64,000 nt of DNA from DASRDR01 sp963812945 [NCBI: uncultured Candidatus Rokubacteria bacterium] (lineage in GTDB: Bacteria; Methylomirabilota; Methylomirabilia; Rokubacteriales): positions 806,001 through 870,000 of the forward strand of contig CAWEXD010000008.1 of NCBI GenBank assembly GCA_963812945.1, in the 5' to 3' direction. Positions 45,042-54,748 of this stretch are shown here, piece after piece (position 1 is the stretch's first letter; each line of letters starts with the position of its first letter). A model generated the notes under the pieces. That model was not told where the DNA came from. It worked only from the letters and a program-made list of their open reading frames with translations, and made no database searches. The translations under genes were made by a program, and so were the position numbers.

Positions 45042-45464
45042 ATGGCGTTCCGGATCAACCACATCCACCTGAAGGCCCCCGATCCCCGGAAGACCGCCGA
45101 CTGGTACGTGAAGGCGTTCAACTTCAAGATCCTCTCGGACGAGACGCGGACCTTCGGGGACCGCTTCGTCCGCTGCATGAGCGAGGATGGCGGTATCGCG
45201 GTGAACATCTCGGGCGCGCGGACCGGCGAGCGGCTCGGCTCGGGCGATGCCACGCCGCACCACGGTCTCGAGCACTTCGGCTTCGACTCGGCGAACCTCG
45301 AGGCCGACATCGCCCGGCTGGAGCACCTCGGCTGCCCGCTGCTCGAGGGGCCGATCCAGGTACCGAACGGCCCGCGCATCGCCTTCATGCGCGCGCCCGA
45401 CGACACGCGCATCGAGCTCATCGAGCCACCGAAGAAGCCCGCGGTCTCCGGGGGCTGTTGCTGA
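45042..45464 (+). CDS. VOC-family (glyoxalase/bleomycin-resistance/dioxygenase) protein
   Basis: 140 residues with the two beta-alpha-beta-beta-beta modules of the vicinal-oxygen-chelate fold. INHIHLKAPDPRKTADWYVKAF supplies the first metal His, GLEHFGFDSANLEADIARLEHLG a second, and APDDTRIELIEP the glutamate. ATG at 45042 gives a better spacing from GGAGG than the ATG three bases upstream. The Gly-Gly-Cys-Cys end is unusual and could bind metal or be modified. Probably a lyase or isomerase of small metabolites. Confidence 0.87.
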   Translation: MAFRINHIHLKAPDPRKTADWYVKAFNFKILSDETRTFGDRFVRCMSEDGGIAVNISGARTGERLGSGDATPHHGLEHFGFDSANLEADIARLEHLGCPLLEGPIQVPNGPRIAFMRAPDDTRIELIEPPKKPAVSGGCC

Positions 45465-45581
45465 GGTCCGCAGCACCTCGGCCCGCTTTCACATCAGCGG
45501 CGTCGTGATCCGCAGCCTTGGTGCGCCAACCCTGTCACTCGAGGTGCGGACATTGACCTTCTGACGTCACCAGATCTGGCT

Positions 45582-45587
45582 TAGAAT
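45582..45587 (+). promoter_or_regulatory. Possible -10 element of the low-G+C gene
   Basis: TAGAAT matches five of six bases of TATAAT and lies 30 bp before the GTG start at 45617. A weak -35 candidate, TTCTGA, starts 17 bp further upstream. The segment is more A+T-rich than typical intergenic DNA here. Modest support only. Confidence 0.3.
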
Positions 45588-45616
45588 CAGGCCGCGAGAC
45601 TGAAAGGCTAGTCGAC

Positions 45617-47488
45617 GTGCCCGACCCTCAGCGCAGTCCGAGTGGCGCGCCTCCTCAGGAGACGAAGGTCGTATTTCCGCTGCACGGGATTCGCACGGCG
45701 GCACGGTGGCGCGACGCGTTCCACGGCGTTGCGGTCAAGCACGGCTGGAACGTCAGGCTGAAGCCCTGGTATTTCGGGAACTTCGGCACGCTGCTATTTC
45801 TGCTGTCGCCCGCACGGTCAAGAAAGCTCCGCTGGTTCAGAGACACCTACGAAAGCGAGATCAAGAGCAGAGACGTCGGACTGGGCGAAGACGAGCTTCC
45901 CTCGGTCGTGGCCCACAGTTTTGGAACCTACATTCTCGGTCACGCGCTGTTGAAGTATCCGTTCATCCGTTTCGACAAGGTTCTCCTGTGCGGTTCCATT
46001 CTGCCCACCGATTTTCCGTGGACGACGCTCATTGAACGCGGCCAGGTACAGGCCGTGCGAAACGAATACGGCACGCAGGATGTCTGGTCGAAGCTAGTGT
46101 CGTGGTTCGTTCGGGGAAGCGGTCCCTCGGGCACTCGTGGGTTCACTACCAAGACCGGCGAGCGATTCGAGCAGGCCGAGTTTCGATATCCACACAGTGA
46201 GTACTTCTCCGAGGGCCACATGGAGAACTACTGGCTGTCGTTTCTCGAACGACCGATCGCCAGGATTCTTCCGCGTGATGGCGCCGTGCTTCTCCTGACA
46301 TCAAGCTGGCCGTGGGGGTTCTACGGCATCCTGGTGTTGCTCGTCGCCGTTACGGCGCTGTCGATGGGGAAGGCCTTCCTTCCAGCTCGGCTGTCGATGG
46401 ACAAGGTCTCGCCTCCGATCCCGACCGGGAACCAGGTCTTGCCCCTTGTCTCGGCCGAGGAGCAGCGGCGGATCCGTGAGGTGGCGGTGCAAGAGTTGAC
46501 TGGGCTCGTTGGGCGCGCCGCGAGGAGTGAGGGCACTGGGCGTTGCAGCGAGAGCCTGACTACACCTGGAGCACCTGACGAGTTCGGACCCTGGACTACG
46601 GCCCAATGCGTCCTTGCTCTCGTGACCAGATCGAGCGATTCGAAGACCGAGATTCGACGTGGACTCAAATACCTATCTGGAGCGCGTGTTGCCGGGAAGT
46701 GGGAGGCTACCGAGGTAACGGCGTGGGTCGGCATGGCGTTTCTCGGTGCATTGAGCCATTCGGAACTCCTGCAGGACGGCGACAAGCGCAACTGGATGGC
46801 CGAAGTGCGGCATGCGTACAAGGACGTGACCGCACGACAGAGCGAGCAGGGCGGATGGGGAAGCTTTCAGACCTACTACCCCGGTGACCCACGCGCGATG
46901 ACCAACTACGCGACGTATCAGGCCCTCCAGTTTCTGCTCAGGTTCAAGCAGGCAGGGTTGGGCGGCTTCGACGAGGCGGACCTGGGCAAGAGGATCAGGA
47001 TGGGACTACTCTGGATCCTTGATCAGTACGACGTCGAGATCAAAGGGTGGAAGGAACATGATTCCGACGTCGGAAGCAAGGACTTGAGGACGCTCTACCT
47101 GCTCGTGCTTACCGACGCCGCCCACAACGGATTCGACTTCACCTCGGATGGCAGGTATGCTTCCGCGCTGAAGGAGTGGACCAATCTGGCACTTCTGCAC
47201 AGCCAGAACCGGGACGTGGCAGAGAACACAAGGCTCCAGCAAACACAGTTCATTTTCAACAAGGCCAAGTTCCTTCGTACCCAGAATAAGCCCGTGGTGT
47301 TGGTATGGTTTCCTTGGGCTTTGTTGCTCGCGGACACTCTGGCCGCTGACGCAAAGCGCCCCGATGATGTCGAGCGCGTTCGCCAACGCTTGATCCGACG
47401 ACTTCCTGAGGCCGTCGAGACTGTGCCCAAGGCAGTCTCTACCTATGTCACCGCCGAATTGTTGTATGCCGTCCGCTCGCTCCGGTAG
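45617..47488 (+). CDS. Alpha/beta-hydrolase / transmembrane / alpha-alpha-toroid protein, likely horizontally acquired
   Basis: 623 residues in three parts. Residues 15-215 look like an alpha/beta hydrolase: VFPLHGIRTAARW (oxyanion loop), nucleophile S101 in VVAHSFGTYILG, probable acid D155 and histidine H201 in SEGHMENYW. A single strong transmembrane helix follows at about 225-250. Residues 280-623 are all-helical with repeats such as SEQGGWGSFQTYYPGDPR, reminiscent of the QW-like motifs of terpene-cyclase/prenyltransferase toroids. Visibly lower G+C and different codon use from both neighbours suggest transfer. HGIRT-type hydrolases occur in uncharacterised signalling and defence proteins. 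No obvious partner gene is adjacent. Confidence 0.75.
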   Translation: MPDPQRSPSGAPPQETKVVFPLHGIRTAARWRDAFHGVAVKHGWNVRLKPWYFGNFGTLLFLLSPARSRKLRWFRDTYESEIKSRDVGLGEDELPSVVAHSFGTYILGHALLKYPFIRFDKVLLCGSILPTDFPWTTLIERGQVQAVRNEYGTQDVWSKLVSWFVRGSGPSGTRGFTTKTGERFEQAEFRYPHSEYFSEGHMENYWLSFLERPIARILPRDGAVLLLTSSWPWGFYGILVLLVAVTALSMGKAFLPARLSMDKVSPPIPTGNQVLPLVSAEEQRRIREVAVQELTGLVGRAARSEGTGRCSESLTTPGAPDEFGPWTTAQCVLALVTRSSDSKTEIRRGLKYLSGARVAGKWEATEVTAWVGMAFLGALSHSELLQDGDKRNWMAEVRHAYKDVTARQSEQGGWGSFQTYYPGDPRAMTNYATYQALQFLLRFKQAGLGGFDEADLGKRIRMGLLWILDQYDVEIKGWKEHDSDVGSKDLRTLYLLVLTDAAHNGFDFTSDGRYASALKEWTNLALLHSQNRDVAENTRLQQTQFIFNKAKFLRTQNKPVVLVWFPWALLLADTLAADAKRPDDVERVRQRLIRRLPEAVETVPKAVSTYVTAELLYAVRSLR

Positions 47489-47718
47489 CGCGTTGCACTG
47501 AGTGTCAGAACGGGATCGTGCTCGCTTCCGTGTTGGCGTAGAGCGTGCCCGTGGACCACACCCGAATGTCTTGGCGGCGTGGGGACGGCGCTCGTGAGCA
47601 ACACCTCACCCGTAGCGCTTCGCCGGGCTCCGGGTGAGGGCGCGGCGCGGGTCGACTCTCCCGTGCCATAATCCAGCCCACCGCCACCCTGCCGCCAGCC
47701 TGAAGGAGGAACGGGATG

Positions 47719-49269
47719 ATGCGCTCGATCGTGACCCTTGGCCTGGCTCTCGGCGTCGCCGCGCTGCTGGTCGTCCTGCCCGGGCCGGGTACGCCCCCGC
47801 CGGCGTTCGCCCAGACGCCCGATGTTCTGGTGATCGCGCAGGGCGTGGACATGCAGACGGGTGATCCGCACAAGACGACCCTCACCCATGCGGTGAACGT
47901 CTTGACCAACTTCTACGACACGCTCGTCGGCCGGGACGCCAACCTGGCGCTGAAGCCCGGGCTCGCGCTCTCCTGGCGGGCGGTCGACGCCACGACCTGG
48001 GAGTTCAAGCTGCGCCAGGGTGTGAAGTTCCACAACGGCGAGCCCTTCAACGCCCAGGCCGTGAAGCTCTCGTTCGAGCGGATGCTGGACCCGAAGACCA
48101 AGTGGCCGGGAGCCGGCGCGCTCCGGCTGATCAAGTCGGTGGCCGTCGTGGACGACTCCACGGTCCGGTTCACCACCGAGCGCCCCTGGCCGCTCTTGCC
48201 GAGGTACCTCGGGTACTACGGGATGATCGTGCCGCCGGGCCTGGCGCAGAGCGCCGAGGACGCCCTGATTCGCCACCCGGTGGGGACCGGGCCCTACAAG
48301 TTCGTGCGCTGGGTGAAGGACGACCGCGTCGAGCTCGAGGGCAACCCCGACTACTGGGGCGGGAAGCCCCGGATCAACCGCGTCGTCTTCCGCGCCATCC
48401 CCTCCGAGTCGTCCCGGCTGGCGGAGCTCCTGGCCGGCTCCGTGCACCTGATCAACATCGTGCCGCCGGAGCTGTTCAAGCCGATCCAGGATTCGGGGCG
48501 CGCCAAGCTGGTGGAAGGCAAGAGCCTGAGCGTCTACTTCGTCATCGGCAACCTGGTAAACATCGCGCGCGAGAAGCCGCTGGCGGACCGGCGCGTGCGG
48601 CAAGCGCTGAACCACGCGATCGACCGCCAGGCGATCCTGGCGAGCATCATGCACAACGTCGGGAAGACCGTATCGACCTTCTGCACGGACGTGATGCTCG
48701 GGTGCGACGCGTCCGTTCCTGGGTTCGCCTACGACCCCGAGCGCGCCAAGGCGCTGCTCCGCGAGGCGGGCTATGCTAACGGCTTCGAGTTCTCGATCTC
48801 GGGCACCAGCGGGGCCTACCCCGGCGACCGCGACATCGCCCTCGCGGTGGCCGATCAGCTCAACAAGGTCGGCGTCCGCGCCCGCGCGAACATCACCGAG
48901 TACGGCGTGCAGCTGAAGGCCGTGCAGGCGCGCCAGCTGGCCGACGACGGGTGGTTCACGCGGTTCACCGATTTCTTCGGGCTGAGCCACATCATCCCGT
49001 TCCGGGCCTTCTATTCCCCGGGGGAGTGGTCCTTGTGGCGGCCGGGTCACAAGGAGTTCGACCAGCTGGTCGAGGCGGCGAACGTCGCCAGCGACGAGGC
49101 CCAGATCAAGGACCTCTCGCGGCGGCTCCAGCTCCTCTACAAGGAAGAGGCGCCGGCGATCTCGCTCTTCACGGCGCCCAACGTCTACGGGATGCATCCC
49201 GACCTCGACTGGACGCCGCGACCTGACCTCCTCCTCCCGATGTTCGACGCCGGTTGGCGGCGCCGCTGA
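47719..49269 (+). CDS. ABC transporter substrate-binding protein (peptide/nickel family, DppA/OppA-like)
   Basis: 516 residues. A signal peptide (ends PPAFA-Q) is followed by the family-5 extracellular binding-protein signature: LTNFYDTLVGRDANLALKPGLALSWRAVDATTWEFKLRQGVKFHNGEPF, HPVGTGPYKFVRW, ALNHAIDRQAILA. AAGGAGGA stands ahead of two consecutive ATGs (47716 and 47719); either may initiate. It is followed by two permease genes of the same importer. The ligand (peptide, glutathione, opine or other) cannot be told from sequence alone. Confidence 0.92.
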   Translation: MRSIVTLGLALGVAALLVVLPGPGTPPPAFAQTPDVLVIAQGVDMQTGDPHKTTLTHAVNVLTNFYDTLVGRDANLALKPGLALSWRAVDATTWEFKLRQGVKFHNGEPFNAQAVKLSFERMLDPKTKWPGAGALRLIKSVAVVDDSTVRFTTERPWPLLPRYLGYYGMIVPPGLAQSAEDALIRHPVGTGPYKFVRWVKDDRVELEGNPDYWGGKPRINRVVFRAIPSESSRLAELLAGSVHLINIVPPELFKPIQDSGRAKLVEGKSLSVYFVIGNLVNIAREKPLADRRVRQALNHAIDRQAILASIMHNVGKTVSTFCTDVMLGCDASVPGFAYDPERAKALLREAGYANGFEFSISGTSGAYPGDRDIALAVADQLNKVGVRARANITEYGVQLKAVQARQLADDGWFTRFTDFFGLSHIIPFRAFYSPGEWSLWRPGHKEFDQLVEAANVASDEAQIKDLSRRLQLLYKEEAPAISLFTAPNVYGMHPDLDWTPRPDLLLPMFDAGWRRR

Positions 49270-49393
49270 CGCAGGCTCTCGTGCGGCGGGCCGGTCCGTG
49301 CCCGGGTTCCGGGCGAGCGGGCCGGCCCTGCCGGCTGCCGGACCGCGGTGATGGTCCGGCCCGTCGCCTCCGGGCACGTCTCCGGGGACTGTC

Positions 49394-50323
49394 ATGACCG
49401 AGTACGTGGTCCGCCGGCTCGCGCTCTCGGCGGTCGCCATGCTCGGCGTGATCTCCATCGTGTTCGTCCTGCTCCACGCGAGCGGCGACCCGGCGACGCT
49501 CCTGGTGACGCAGGACGCGACGCAGGCCGACCTCGCCCGGATCCGGCAGGCCTACGGCCTGGACCAGCCGCTCACCGTGCAGTACGCGCGCTTCGTGGCC
49601 CGGGTGGCTCGCGGCGATCTGGGCTTTTCCTACCGCCAGGGCCTGCCGGTCGGCGAGCTGATCGTCGAGCGGCTGCGGGCCACGTTCGAGCTGGCGCTGT
49701 CCGGGCTGGCCGTGGCCGTGCTGCTCGGCGTGCCGCTCGGCATCATCGCCGCCGCCCGGCACGGCTCCGCCGTCGACACGGCGGCGATGACGGTGGCCCT
49801 CGTGGGCACCAGCGTTCCGAGCTTCTGGCTGGGCCTCTTGCTCATCATCGTCTTCGGAGTTCAGCTCGGCTGGCTGCCCGTCTCCGGATACGGGAGCCTC
49901 CGCCACCTCGTGATGCCGGCCTTCGTGCTGGGCGGGTTCTACGCGGCCCAGGTCAGCCGGCTGACCCGGGCCAGTCTCCTGGAGGTGCTGGCCCAGGACT
50001 TCGTCCGCACCGCGCGCGCCAAGGGGCTGGCCGCGCGCGCCGTGATGCTGAAGCACGTGCTGCGGAACGCCGCGCTGCCGGTGCTGACGGTGGTGGGGCT
50101 GGACTTCGGCCGGATGCTGGGGGGGGCGGTCGTCGTGGAGACCATCTTCGCGTGGCCTGGCATGGGACGCCTGGCGGTGCAGGCGGTGCTGGGCCGGGAC
50201 TTCCCGGTGGTGCAGGGCGCGGTCATCATGGGCGCGGCCATCTTCCTGTCGGTCAACGTGATCATCGACCTCCTCTATGGCTTCATCGACCCCCGTCTCC
50301 GCGCCGCCGGGCACCGAGCGTAG
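49394..50323 (+). CDS. ABC transporter permease, DppB-like
   Basis: 309-residue permease with six helices. N-terminus YVVRRLALSAVAMLGVISIVFVLLHASGDPATLL is typical, as is RQAYGLDQPLTVQYARFVARVARGDLGFSYRQG. The ATPase-coupling loop is in DFVRTARAKGLAARAVMLKHVLRNAALPVL (EAA motif). The C-terminal end overlaps the next permease gene by 47 bp. It follows the binding-protein gene by 124 bp. Confidence 0.94.
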   Translation: MTEYVVRRLALSAVAMLGVISIVFVLLHASGDPATLLVTQDATQADLARIRQAYGLDQPLTVQYARFVARVARGDLGFSYRQGLPVGELIVERLRATFELALSGLAVAVLLGVPLGIIAAARHGSAVDTAAMTVALVGTSVPSFWLGLLLIIVFGVQLGWLPVSGYGSLRHLVMPAFVLGGFYAAQVSRLTRASLLEVLAQDFVRTARAKGLAARAVMLKHVLRNAALPVLTVVGLDFGRMLGGAVVVETIFAWPGMGRLAVQAVLGRDFPVVQGAVIMGAAIFLSVNVIIDLLYGFIDPRLRAAGHRA

Positions 50324-51188
50324 AGCGGGGCCGTCCCTCGCCCGCCGGGTCCTGGGCAGCCCGTCCGGGGCGGTGGGGGCTGTTCTCCTGGCGGCGCTCA
50401 TCGTCGCCGCCTTCGGCGTGTCCTGGGTCACGCCGTACGATCCCGCCGCACAGGACCTGGGGGCGACGGTGCGTCGACCCTCCCTGGCCGCCGTCCGCGG
50501 TCACGTCCACGTCCTGGGCACCGACCAGCTGGGGCGCGACATCCTGAGCCGCCTCTTGGTCGGCCTTCGCATCTCCCTCCTGGTGGCCCTGGTGGTTGTC
50601 CCTCTCTCGACGCTCCTGGGCCTGGCTGCGGGAATGGTCACCGGGTACCGCGGCGGGTGGCTCGACCTGGCCCTGATGCGTCTCGTGGACGCGCAGCTCG
50701 CGATTCCCACGCTGCTCCTCATGGTCGCCGTGGTGGCGGTGCTGGGCTCGGGGCTCCTGCAGATCGTGATCGTCCTCGTCATCACGGGATGGCCGACCTA
50801 CGCCCGGGTGGTGCGGGCCGAGGTGCTGGCCCTTCGCGAGCGCGACTTCGTGGTCGCGGCGCGGGTCGTCGGCGCGTCCGACGCGCGCATCCTCGCCCGG
50901 CACGTGCTCCGCAACATCCTGCCCACGACGCTCGTGCTGGCCACGCTGCAGCTGCCCGTGGTGATCGTGCTCGAGGCCGCGCTGAGCTTCCTCGGCCTGG
51001 GGATCCAGCCGCCCACGCCCAGCCTGGGCCAGATGCTGGGTCACTCCCAGGAGATGGTGTGGCGGGCCTGGTGGATGCCGACGATCCCCGGGGTGGCCAT
51101 CACCCTCCTGGTCCTGGCGTTCAACCTGATGGGGGACCGCCTGCGGGACGTGCTCGACCCGCGGCTTCGGGGGATCGGCCAGCTCTAG
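50277..51188 (+). CDS. ABC transporter permease, DppC-like
   Basis: 303 residues, six helices. HVLGTDQLGRDILSRLLVGLRISLLVALVV and the EAA loop ERDFVVAARVVGASDARILARHVLRNILPTTLV are the DppC/OppC signatures. FLGLGIQPPTPSLGQML is also conserved. It begins inside the dppB-like gene (47-bp overlap). The ATPase subunits expected next (DppD/DppF) are absent from the following DNA, so they must be encoded elsewhere or shared with another importer. Confidence 0.94.
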   Translation: MASSTPVSAPPGTERRAGPSLARRVLGSPSGAVGAVLLAALIVAAFGVSWVTPYDPAAQDLGATVRRPSLAAVRGHVHVLGTDQLGRDILSRLLVGLRISLLVALVVVPLSTLLGLAAGMVTGYRGGWLDLALMRLVDAQLAIPTLLLMVAVVAVLGSGLLQIVIVLVITGWPTYARVVRAEVLALRERDFVVAARVVGASDARILARHVLRNILPTTLVLATLQLPVVIVLEAALSFLGLGIQPPTPSLGQMLGHSQEMVWRAWWMPTIPGVAITLLVLAFNLMGDRLRDVLDPRLRGIGQL

Positions 51189-51202
51189 CCGTTTCGTGCC
51201 GC

Positions 51203-52195
51203 TCACCGACGAGGGGTGCGGCGAGCAGCCCGAGCCGGCGGCGGGGTGGGGCCTCGCGATCGACACCGGTTCGCCACGGCGACACAGGTGACTGAGTCGA
51301 GGCCGTCGGCGAGCACGTCCCACCGGCGCCCCTGATTGTCGGAGCGGAACACCCCGCCGTCATCAGTGCCGGCAACCACGGTCGGACCCGCGGCGGCGAG
51401 GCAGTACGTGTCCACGTTCGCGCGGAACCACTCCGGCAGGCCGTCCCGGCAGCGCTCGAAGGGCGCCTTCTGCCCGAGGGGCCGTCGATACAGCGCGGCG
51501 CGACGGCTCCCGGGGCCCGTGGAAGCGCTCACCACGACGGCGTCGTCCGTCACCGCGACCGCGCGGAGGTACGAGGCGTGGAGCCCCTCCGTCGTGAAGG
51601 TCCACGTCGCTCCGCCGTCCTGACTTGTCCCGAAGCCGACCGCGGCGGCGGCGAAGACCAGCCCGGGGACCGTCGGGTGGGCGAGGACCTGGTGGACGTC
51701 CGCGTCGATGTCGACCGTCGGCTGCCAGGCCTCGCCCCCGTTGCCACCGTCAATCGACCGGACGATGCCGCCGACGTGGACGTTCACGTAGACGCGACCG
51801 GCGGCGTCGGCGGCGAGCGACCGGGTGTCGGCGGGGTCGCCCCATGGCGTGTACCAGCGACGCCGGCCGTCGACCGCCTCGAACGACTCGACCGGTCGCA
51901 GGGCGTGGTCCTCGAGGCGCGAGAGGTGGGCGCCCCCAGTCCCGACGAGCAGGCCCCTCGACCCCGGGAGGAGACACGTCACTGGGTGATCCGCGCTCTC
52001 GGTGACGCGCTCCCAGCGACGTCGGGCTCCGGCGCGCCAGGTGCCGCGCCAGATATCGCGCTCGTCGACGGCCGCCCACCAGGCGCTCCCATCCACGGCG
52101 ACCGCCGTGATCCGGTGACCTCCAAGGTGAGTGCGTGAGCGGGAGCCCAGCTCGAAGAGGCCGTCCTTCGTCCCGACGAGCACGATGGGCGTCAT
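51203..52195 (-). CDS. Beta-propeller (BNR/YCF48/sialidase-like) protein
   Basis: 330 residues built of repeated blades: [80 protein letters not shown] and [23 protein letters not shown], the last three carrying S-x-D-x-G-x-x-W Asp-box (BNR) motifs. No signal peptide is evident with the ATG at 52193-52195. The longer frame passing through the 9-bp tandem repeat upstream is a possible but doubtful N-terminal extension. Role unknown; Asp-box propellers bind ligands or act as scaffolds. Confidence 0.8.
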   Translation of the reverse strand: MTPIVLVGTKDGLFELGSRSRTHLGGHRITAVAVDGSAWWAAVDERDIWRGTWRAGARRRWERVTESADHPVTCLLPGSRGLLVGTGGAHLSRLEDHALRPVESFEAVDGRRRWYTPWGDPADTRSLAADAAGRVYVNVHVGGIVRSIDGGNGGEAWQPTVDIDADVHQVLAHPTVPGLVFAAAAVGFGTSQDGGATWTFTTEGLHASYLRAVAVTDDAVVVSASTGPGSRRAALYRRPLGQKAPFERCRDGLPEWFRANVDTYCLAAAGPTVVAGTDDGGVFRSDNQGRRWDVLADGLDSVTCVAVANRCRSRGPTPPPARAARRTPRR

Positions 52196-52271
52196 CGGGC
52201 GACTCCTGGCCGGGCGCCGCGCCCGGCCCTTGGGCCGCGATGCGAGGCGAGAGGGTGACCCGCCCGTGCTT

Positions 52272-52334
52272 GCCATGCTCGCCATGCTCGCCATGCTCGC
52301 CATGCTCGCCATGCTCGCCATGCTCGCCATGCTC
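52272..52334. repeat. 9-bp tandem repeat, seven perfect copies (GCCATGCTC)
   Basis: Seven identical GCCATGCTC units in head-to-tail order. They lie about 75 bp upstream of the propeller gene start on its coding strand, where each unit supplies an in-frame ATG (Met-Ala-Ser repeats) joined to the same frame. The rest of 52196-52480 shows nothing recognisable. Perfect identity implies recent slippage and probable copy-number variation. Confidence 0.9.
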
Positions 52335-52480
52335 GAATGATCCGGCGACGCAACGGAATCTGCAAGGCCGTCAACCATGGCTGCGTTCCGCGCGCCTGCC
52401 GGCGCGCGTCCCGACCCTGCCCGGCACTCCGCGATTGCGGGGCGGGAACTTCTCGGGCCGAAACTTGGAGCGCGTCCCGG

Positions 52481-53686
52481 TCAGGGGCGGCGCGCGCGCC
52501 GGAGGAGACTCCCGGCGGCGATCGCGACGGCCACGAGCCCGACGCCGCTCACGCCGAGCGCGGCGGCGACGCCCATCGAGGCGACGAGGGCCCCGATCTG
52601 GATCTGCCCCACCGGCCCGACGCCGATCGCGACCACCCACGCGCCGCTCGCCCGCCCTCTGAGGCCGGCGGGGACCGCCTGCTGCATGAGGCTCTGCCCG
52701 AGGACGTCCGCCACCGCGCCGGCGACGTTGACCAGGACGAGCAGGAGCAGCACGGTGCCGTAGCTCGACGCGAGGCCCAGTGCGGCCACGCCGGCGCCGA
52801 ACACGCCGAGCACGCGGACGAAGAGGGACGTGAGCCCGCCCAGCTGGGTCAGGCGCCCGACGATCAGCATGCCGGCGATCCCGCCGACCTGACGGGCCGC
52901 GCTCATCGCGCCCAGGCCCTCGGGGCCCACGCGGAGGACGTCACGCGCGAGGCTCGGCAAGACGGCCTGATGCGAGAAGCCGAGCACCTCGCCGGCGGCG
53001 GTCAGGGCCATGTAGAAGGGGAGGCGGCGCTCCGCCCTGGCGGCGGTGAAGAACCCGGCCAGGCCTTCCCAGATGGACTCGGCGGTCGCCGTCGGCCGCA
53101 TCGCGTGGGACGAGCGGCGGGGGAGGAGCAAGGTCCCCACGAGCGACGCGCAGGCAGCGCCCAGGTAGGCCTCCCCCGGCCCGAGGACCCCGATCAGCCG
53201 GCCGGTGACCAGGGCGCCGGTGAGGCCGCCGATGCGCATCGCGATGCCGAGAGCCCCGAGGGCCTCGGTCAGCCTGGGTGCCCCGACCAGATCCTGCACG
53301 TGAACCTGCTGCGTGACCTGCTGCAGGGCCCGCGCGCACCCGATGAAGGCGGTGACGGCGAGCGTCAGCGGGAGCGTCACCCGTCCGAGCACGGTGAGGG
53401 TGCCGAGCAGCGTCAGCGCGAGCGTCATGGCGGTGTTGGCGCCGCGCAGCAGGGTGACACGGTCCATTCGATCGGCGAGGACTCCCGCCGGGAGCCCGGC
53501 GACCAGCATGGGGGCCACGCGGAGGGCCAGGGCGAGACCGACCAGGAACGGCGAGTTCGTGAGATCGAGGACGAGCCATCCGAGGACGACCTGCTCGCCG
53601 GCGAAGGCGACGGTGTTGAGCATGGCGGAGCAGGCGAATCGCGGGAATCCGGGAAGGCGCAGGACCGCGGTCTCGGCGTGGCCCAT
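52481..53686 (-). CDS. Major facilitator superfamily transporter
   Basis: 401 residues, about 12 helices. The N-terminal half shows [33 protein letters not shown] helix 1 (here [19 protein letters not shown]) and the loop 2-3 motif [15 protein letters not shown] (MFS motif A form D-R-x-D-R). It resembles MFS_3/EntS-type exporters. ATG at 53684-53686 begins a short cytoplasmic tail. Substrate unknown. It is followed downstream, after 285 bp, by the propeller gene, probably independently transcribed. Confidence 0.88.
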   Translation of the reverse strand: MGHAETAVLRLPGFPRFACSAMLNTVAFAGEQVVLGWLVLDLTNSPFLVGLALALRVAPMLVAGLPAGVLADRMDRVTLLRGANTAMTLALTLLGTLTVLGRVTLPLTLAVTAFIGCARALQQVTQQVHVQDLVGAPRLTEALGALGIAMRIGGLTGALVTGRLIGVLGPGEAYLGAACASLVGTLLLPRRSSHAMRPTATAESIWEGLAGFFTAARAERRLPFYMALTAAGEVLGFSHQAVLPSLARDVLRVGPEGLGAMSAARQVGGIAGMLIVGRLTQLGGLTSLFVRVLGVFGAGVAALGLASSYGTVLLLLVLVNVAGAVADVLGQSLMQQAVPAGLRGRASGAWVVAIGVGPVGQIQIGALVASMGVAAALGVSGVGLVAVAIAAGSLLRRARRP

Positions 53687-53786
53687 CAACCGGGCCACCG
53701 TATCACGGCGCGCCGGGACTCGACGCGGCGCGCGTCGCGCCGACCGTCGTGGCGCCCCATGGACGGCCGCCGCGCCAGCCGAGCCG

Positions 53787-54686
53787 TCAGCGCGGCCCGC
53801 CGGCTCGCGCGGCCGCCAGACGCATCGCGCGGTCGTGAAGCAGCGGCGCGCCGACGTGCGCCGCCCATCGCTCGAGCTCGGGGCGCGGGCCCGTCCAGCG
53901 GAGCCCGTCCACGTCGACGCCGATGGGCGCATCGGCGCGCAGCGTCGCGAGCTCGCGGAAGAGGAGGGCGCGCTCGCGCTCGGCCGCCAGCGTCGCGGCC
54001 AGGCGCGCCGCGCCCCGCACGGACACGTCCCATTCCGTCGCCTGCGCCGGGATGTGCTCGAGGTGCCGGTAGCGGGCGAGCACCGCCGACGCGGACGTCG
54101 CCCCCCAGCCGGGCAGCCCCGGGTAGCCGTCCGCGCTGTCGCCCACGAGGGCGAGCCAGTCGGGAATCGAGGTGGGCGGGACGCCGAACTTCCGCTCGAC
54201 GCCCGCCTCGTCGCGGACCTCGCGCGTTCGCCGGTCGAGCTGGACGATCCGCGTTCCCCGCACGCACTGCGCCAGGTCCTTGTCCGGGGTGCAGACCACG
54301 ACCTGCTCGACGCGCGGGTCGGCCGCGGCCATCGCCGCCGCCGCGGCCAGGGCGTCGTCGGCCTCGAACTCGTCCATGGCCCAGACGACCACGCCGAGGG
54401 CGCGGAGCGCATCCTCGACCGGCTCGAACTGGGCGTAGAGCGCGGGATCCAGGCCCTCACCGGTCTTGTAGCCGGGCCAGAGGGCGTTGCGGAAGGACTC
54501 GATGACGTGGTCGGTCGCCACGCCGAGGTGCGTGGCGCCCCCCTCGAGCATCCCCAGGACGGACGTGATCACGCCGCGGACGGCCCGCATCTCGACCGGG
54601 GCGGCGCGGTCGAAGGCCGCCGGCGACAGGAAATAGCGGAAGAGCTCGTACGTCCCGTCGACCAGGTGGACCTTCACGCTTGGCAC
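53787..54686 (-). CDS. Stand-alone 5'-3' exonuclease (FEN/DNA polymerase I N-terminal domain family)
   Basis: About 299 residues. VHLVDGTYELFRYFL holds the first metal aspartate, DEFEADDALAAAAA and VVVCTPDKDLAQCV the central acidic cluster, and WLALVGDSADGYPGLPGWGATSA the helix-3-turn-helix and last acidic pair. No polymerase domain follows. Such single-domain proteins act as flap endonucleases/5' exonucleases in repair or Okazaki processing. Only GTG starts are available (54713, 54686, 54677); 54686 is a compromise. It runs divergently from the selenoprotein-like gene, 62 bp apart. Confidence 0.9.
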   Translation of the reverse strand: MPSVKVHLVDGTYELFRYFLSPAAFDRAAPVEMRAVRGVITSVLGMLEGGATHLGVATDHVIESFRNALWPGYKTGEGLDPALYAQFEPVEDALRALGVVVWAMDEFEADDALAAAAAMAAADPRVEQVVVCTPDKDLAQCVRGTRIVQLDRRTREVRDEAGVERKFGVPPTSIPDWLALVGDSADGYPGLPGWGATSASAVLARYRHLEHIPAQATEWDVSVRGAARLAATLAAERERALLFRELATLRADAPIGVDVDGLRWTGPRPELERWAAHVGAPLLHDRAMRLAAARAGGPR

Positions 54687-54748
54687 GACCGCACGATACG
54701 GCAGCGGGCCCACGATGGGAACCCGGGCCGTGGCACAATCGACCTGTC

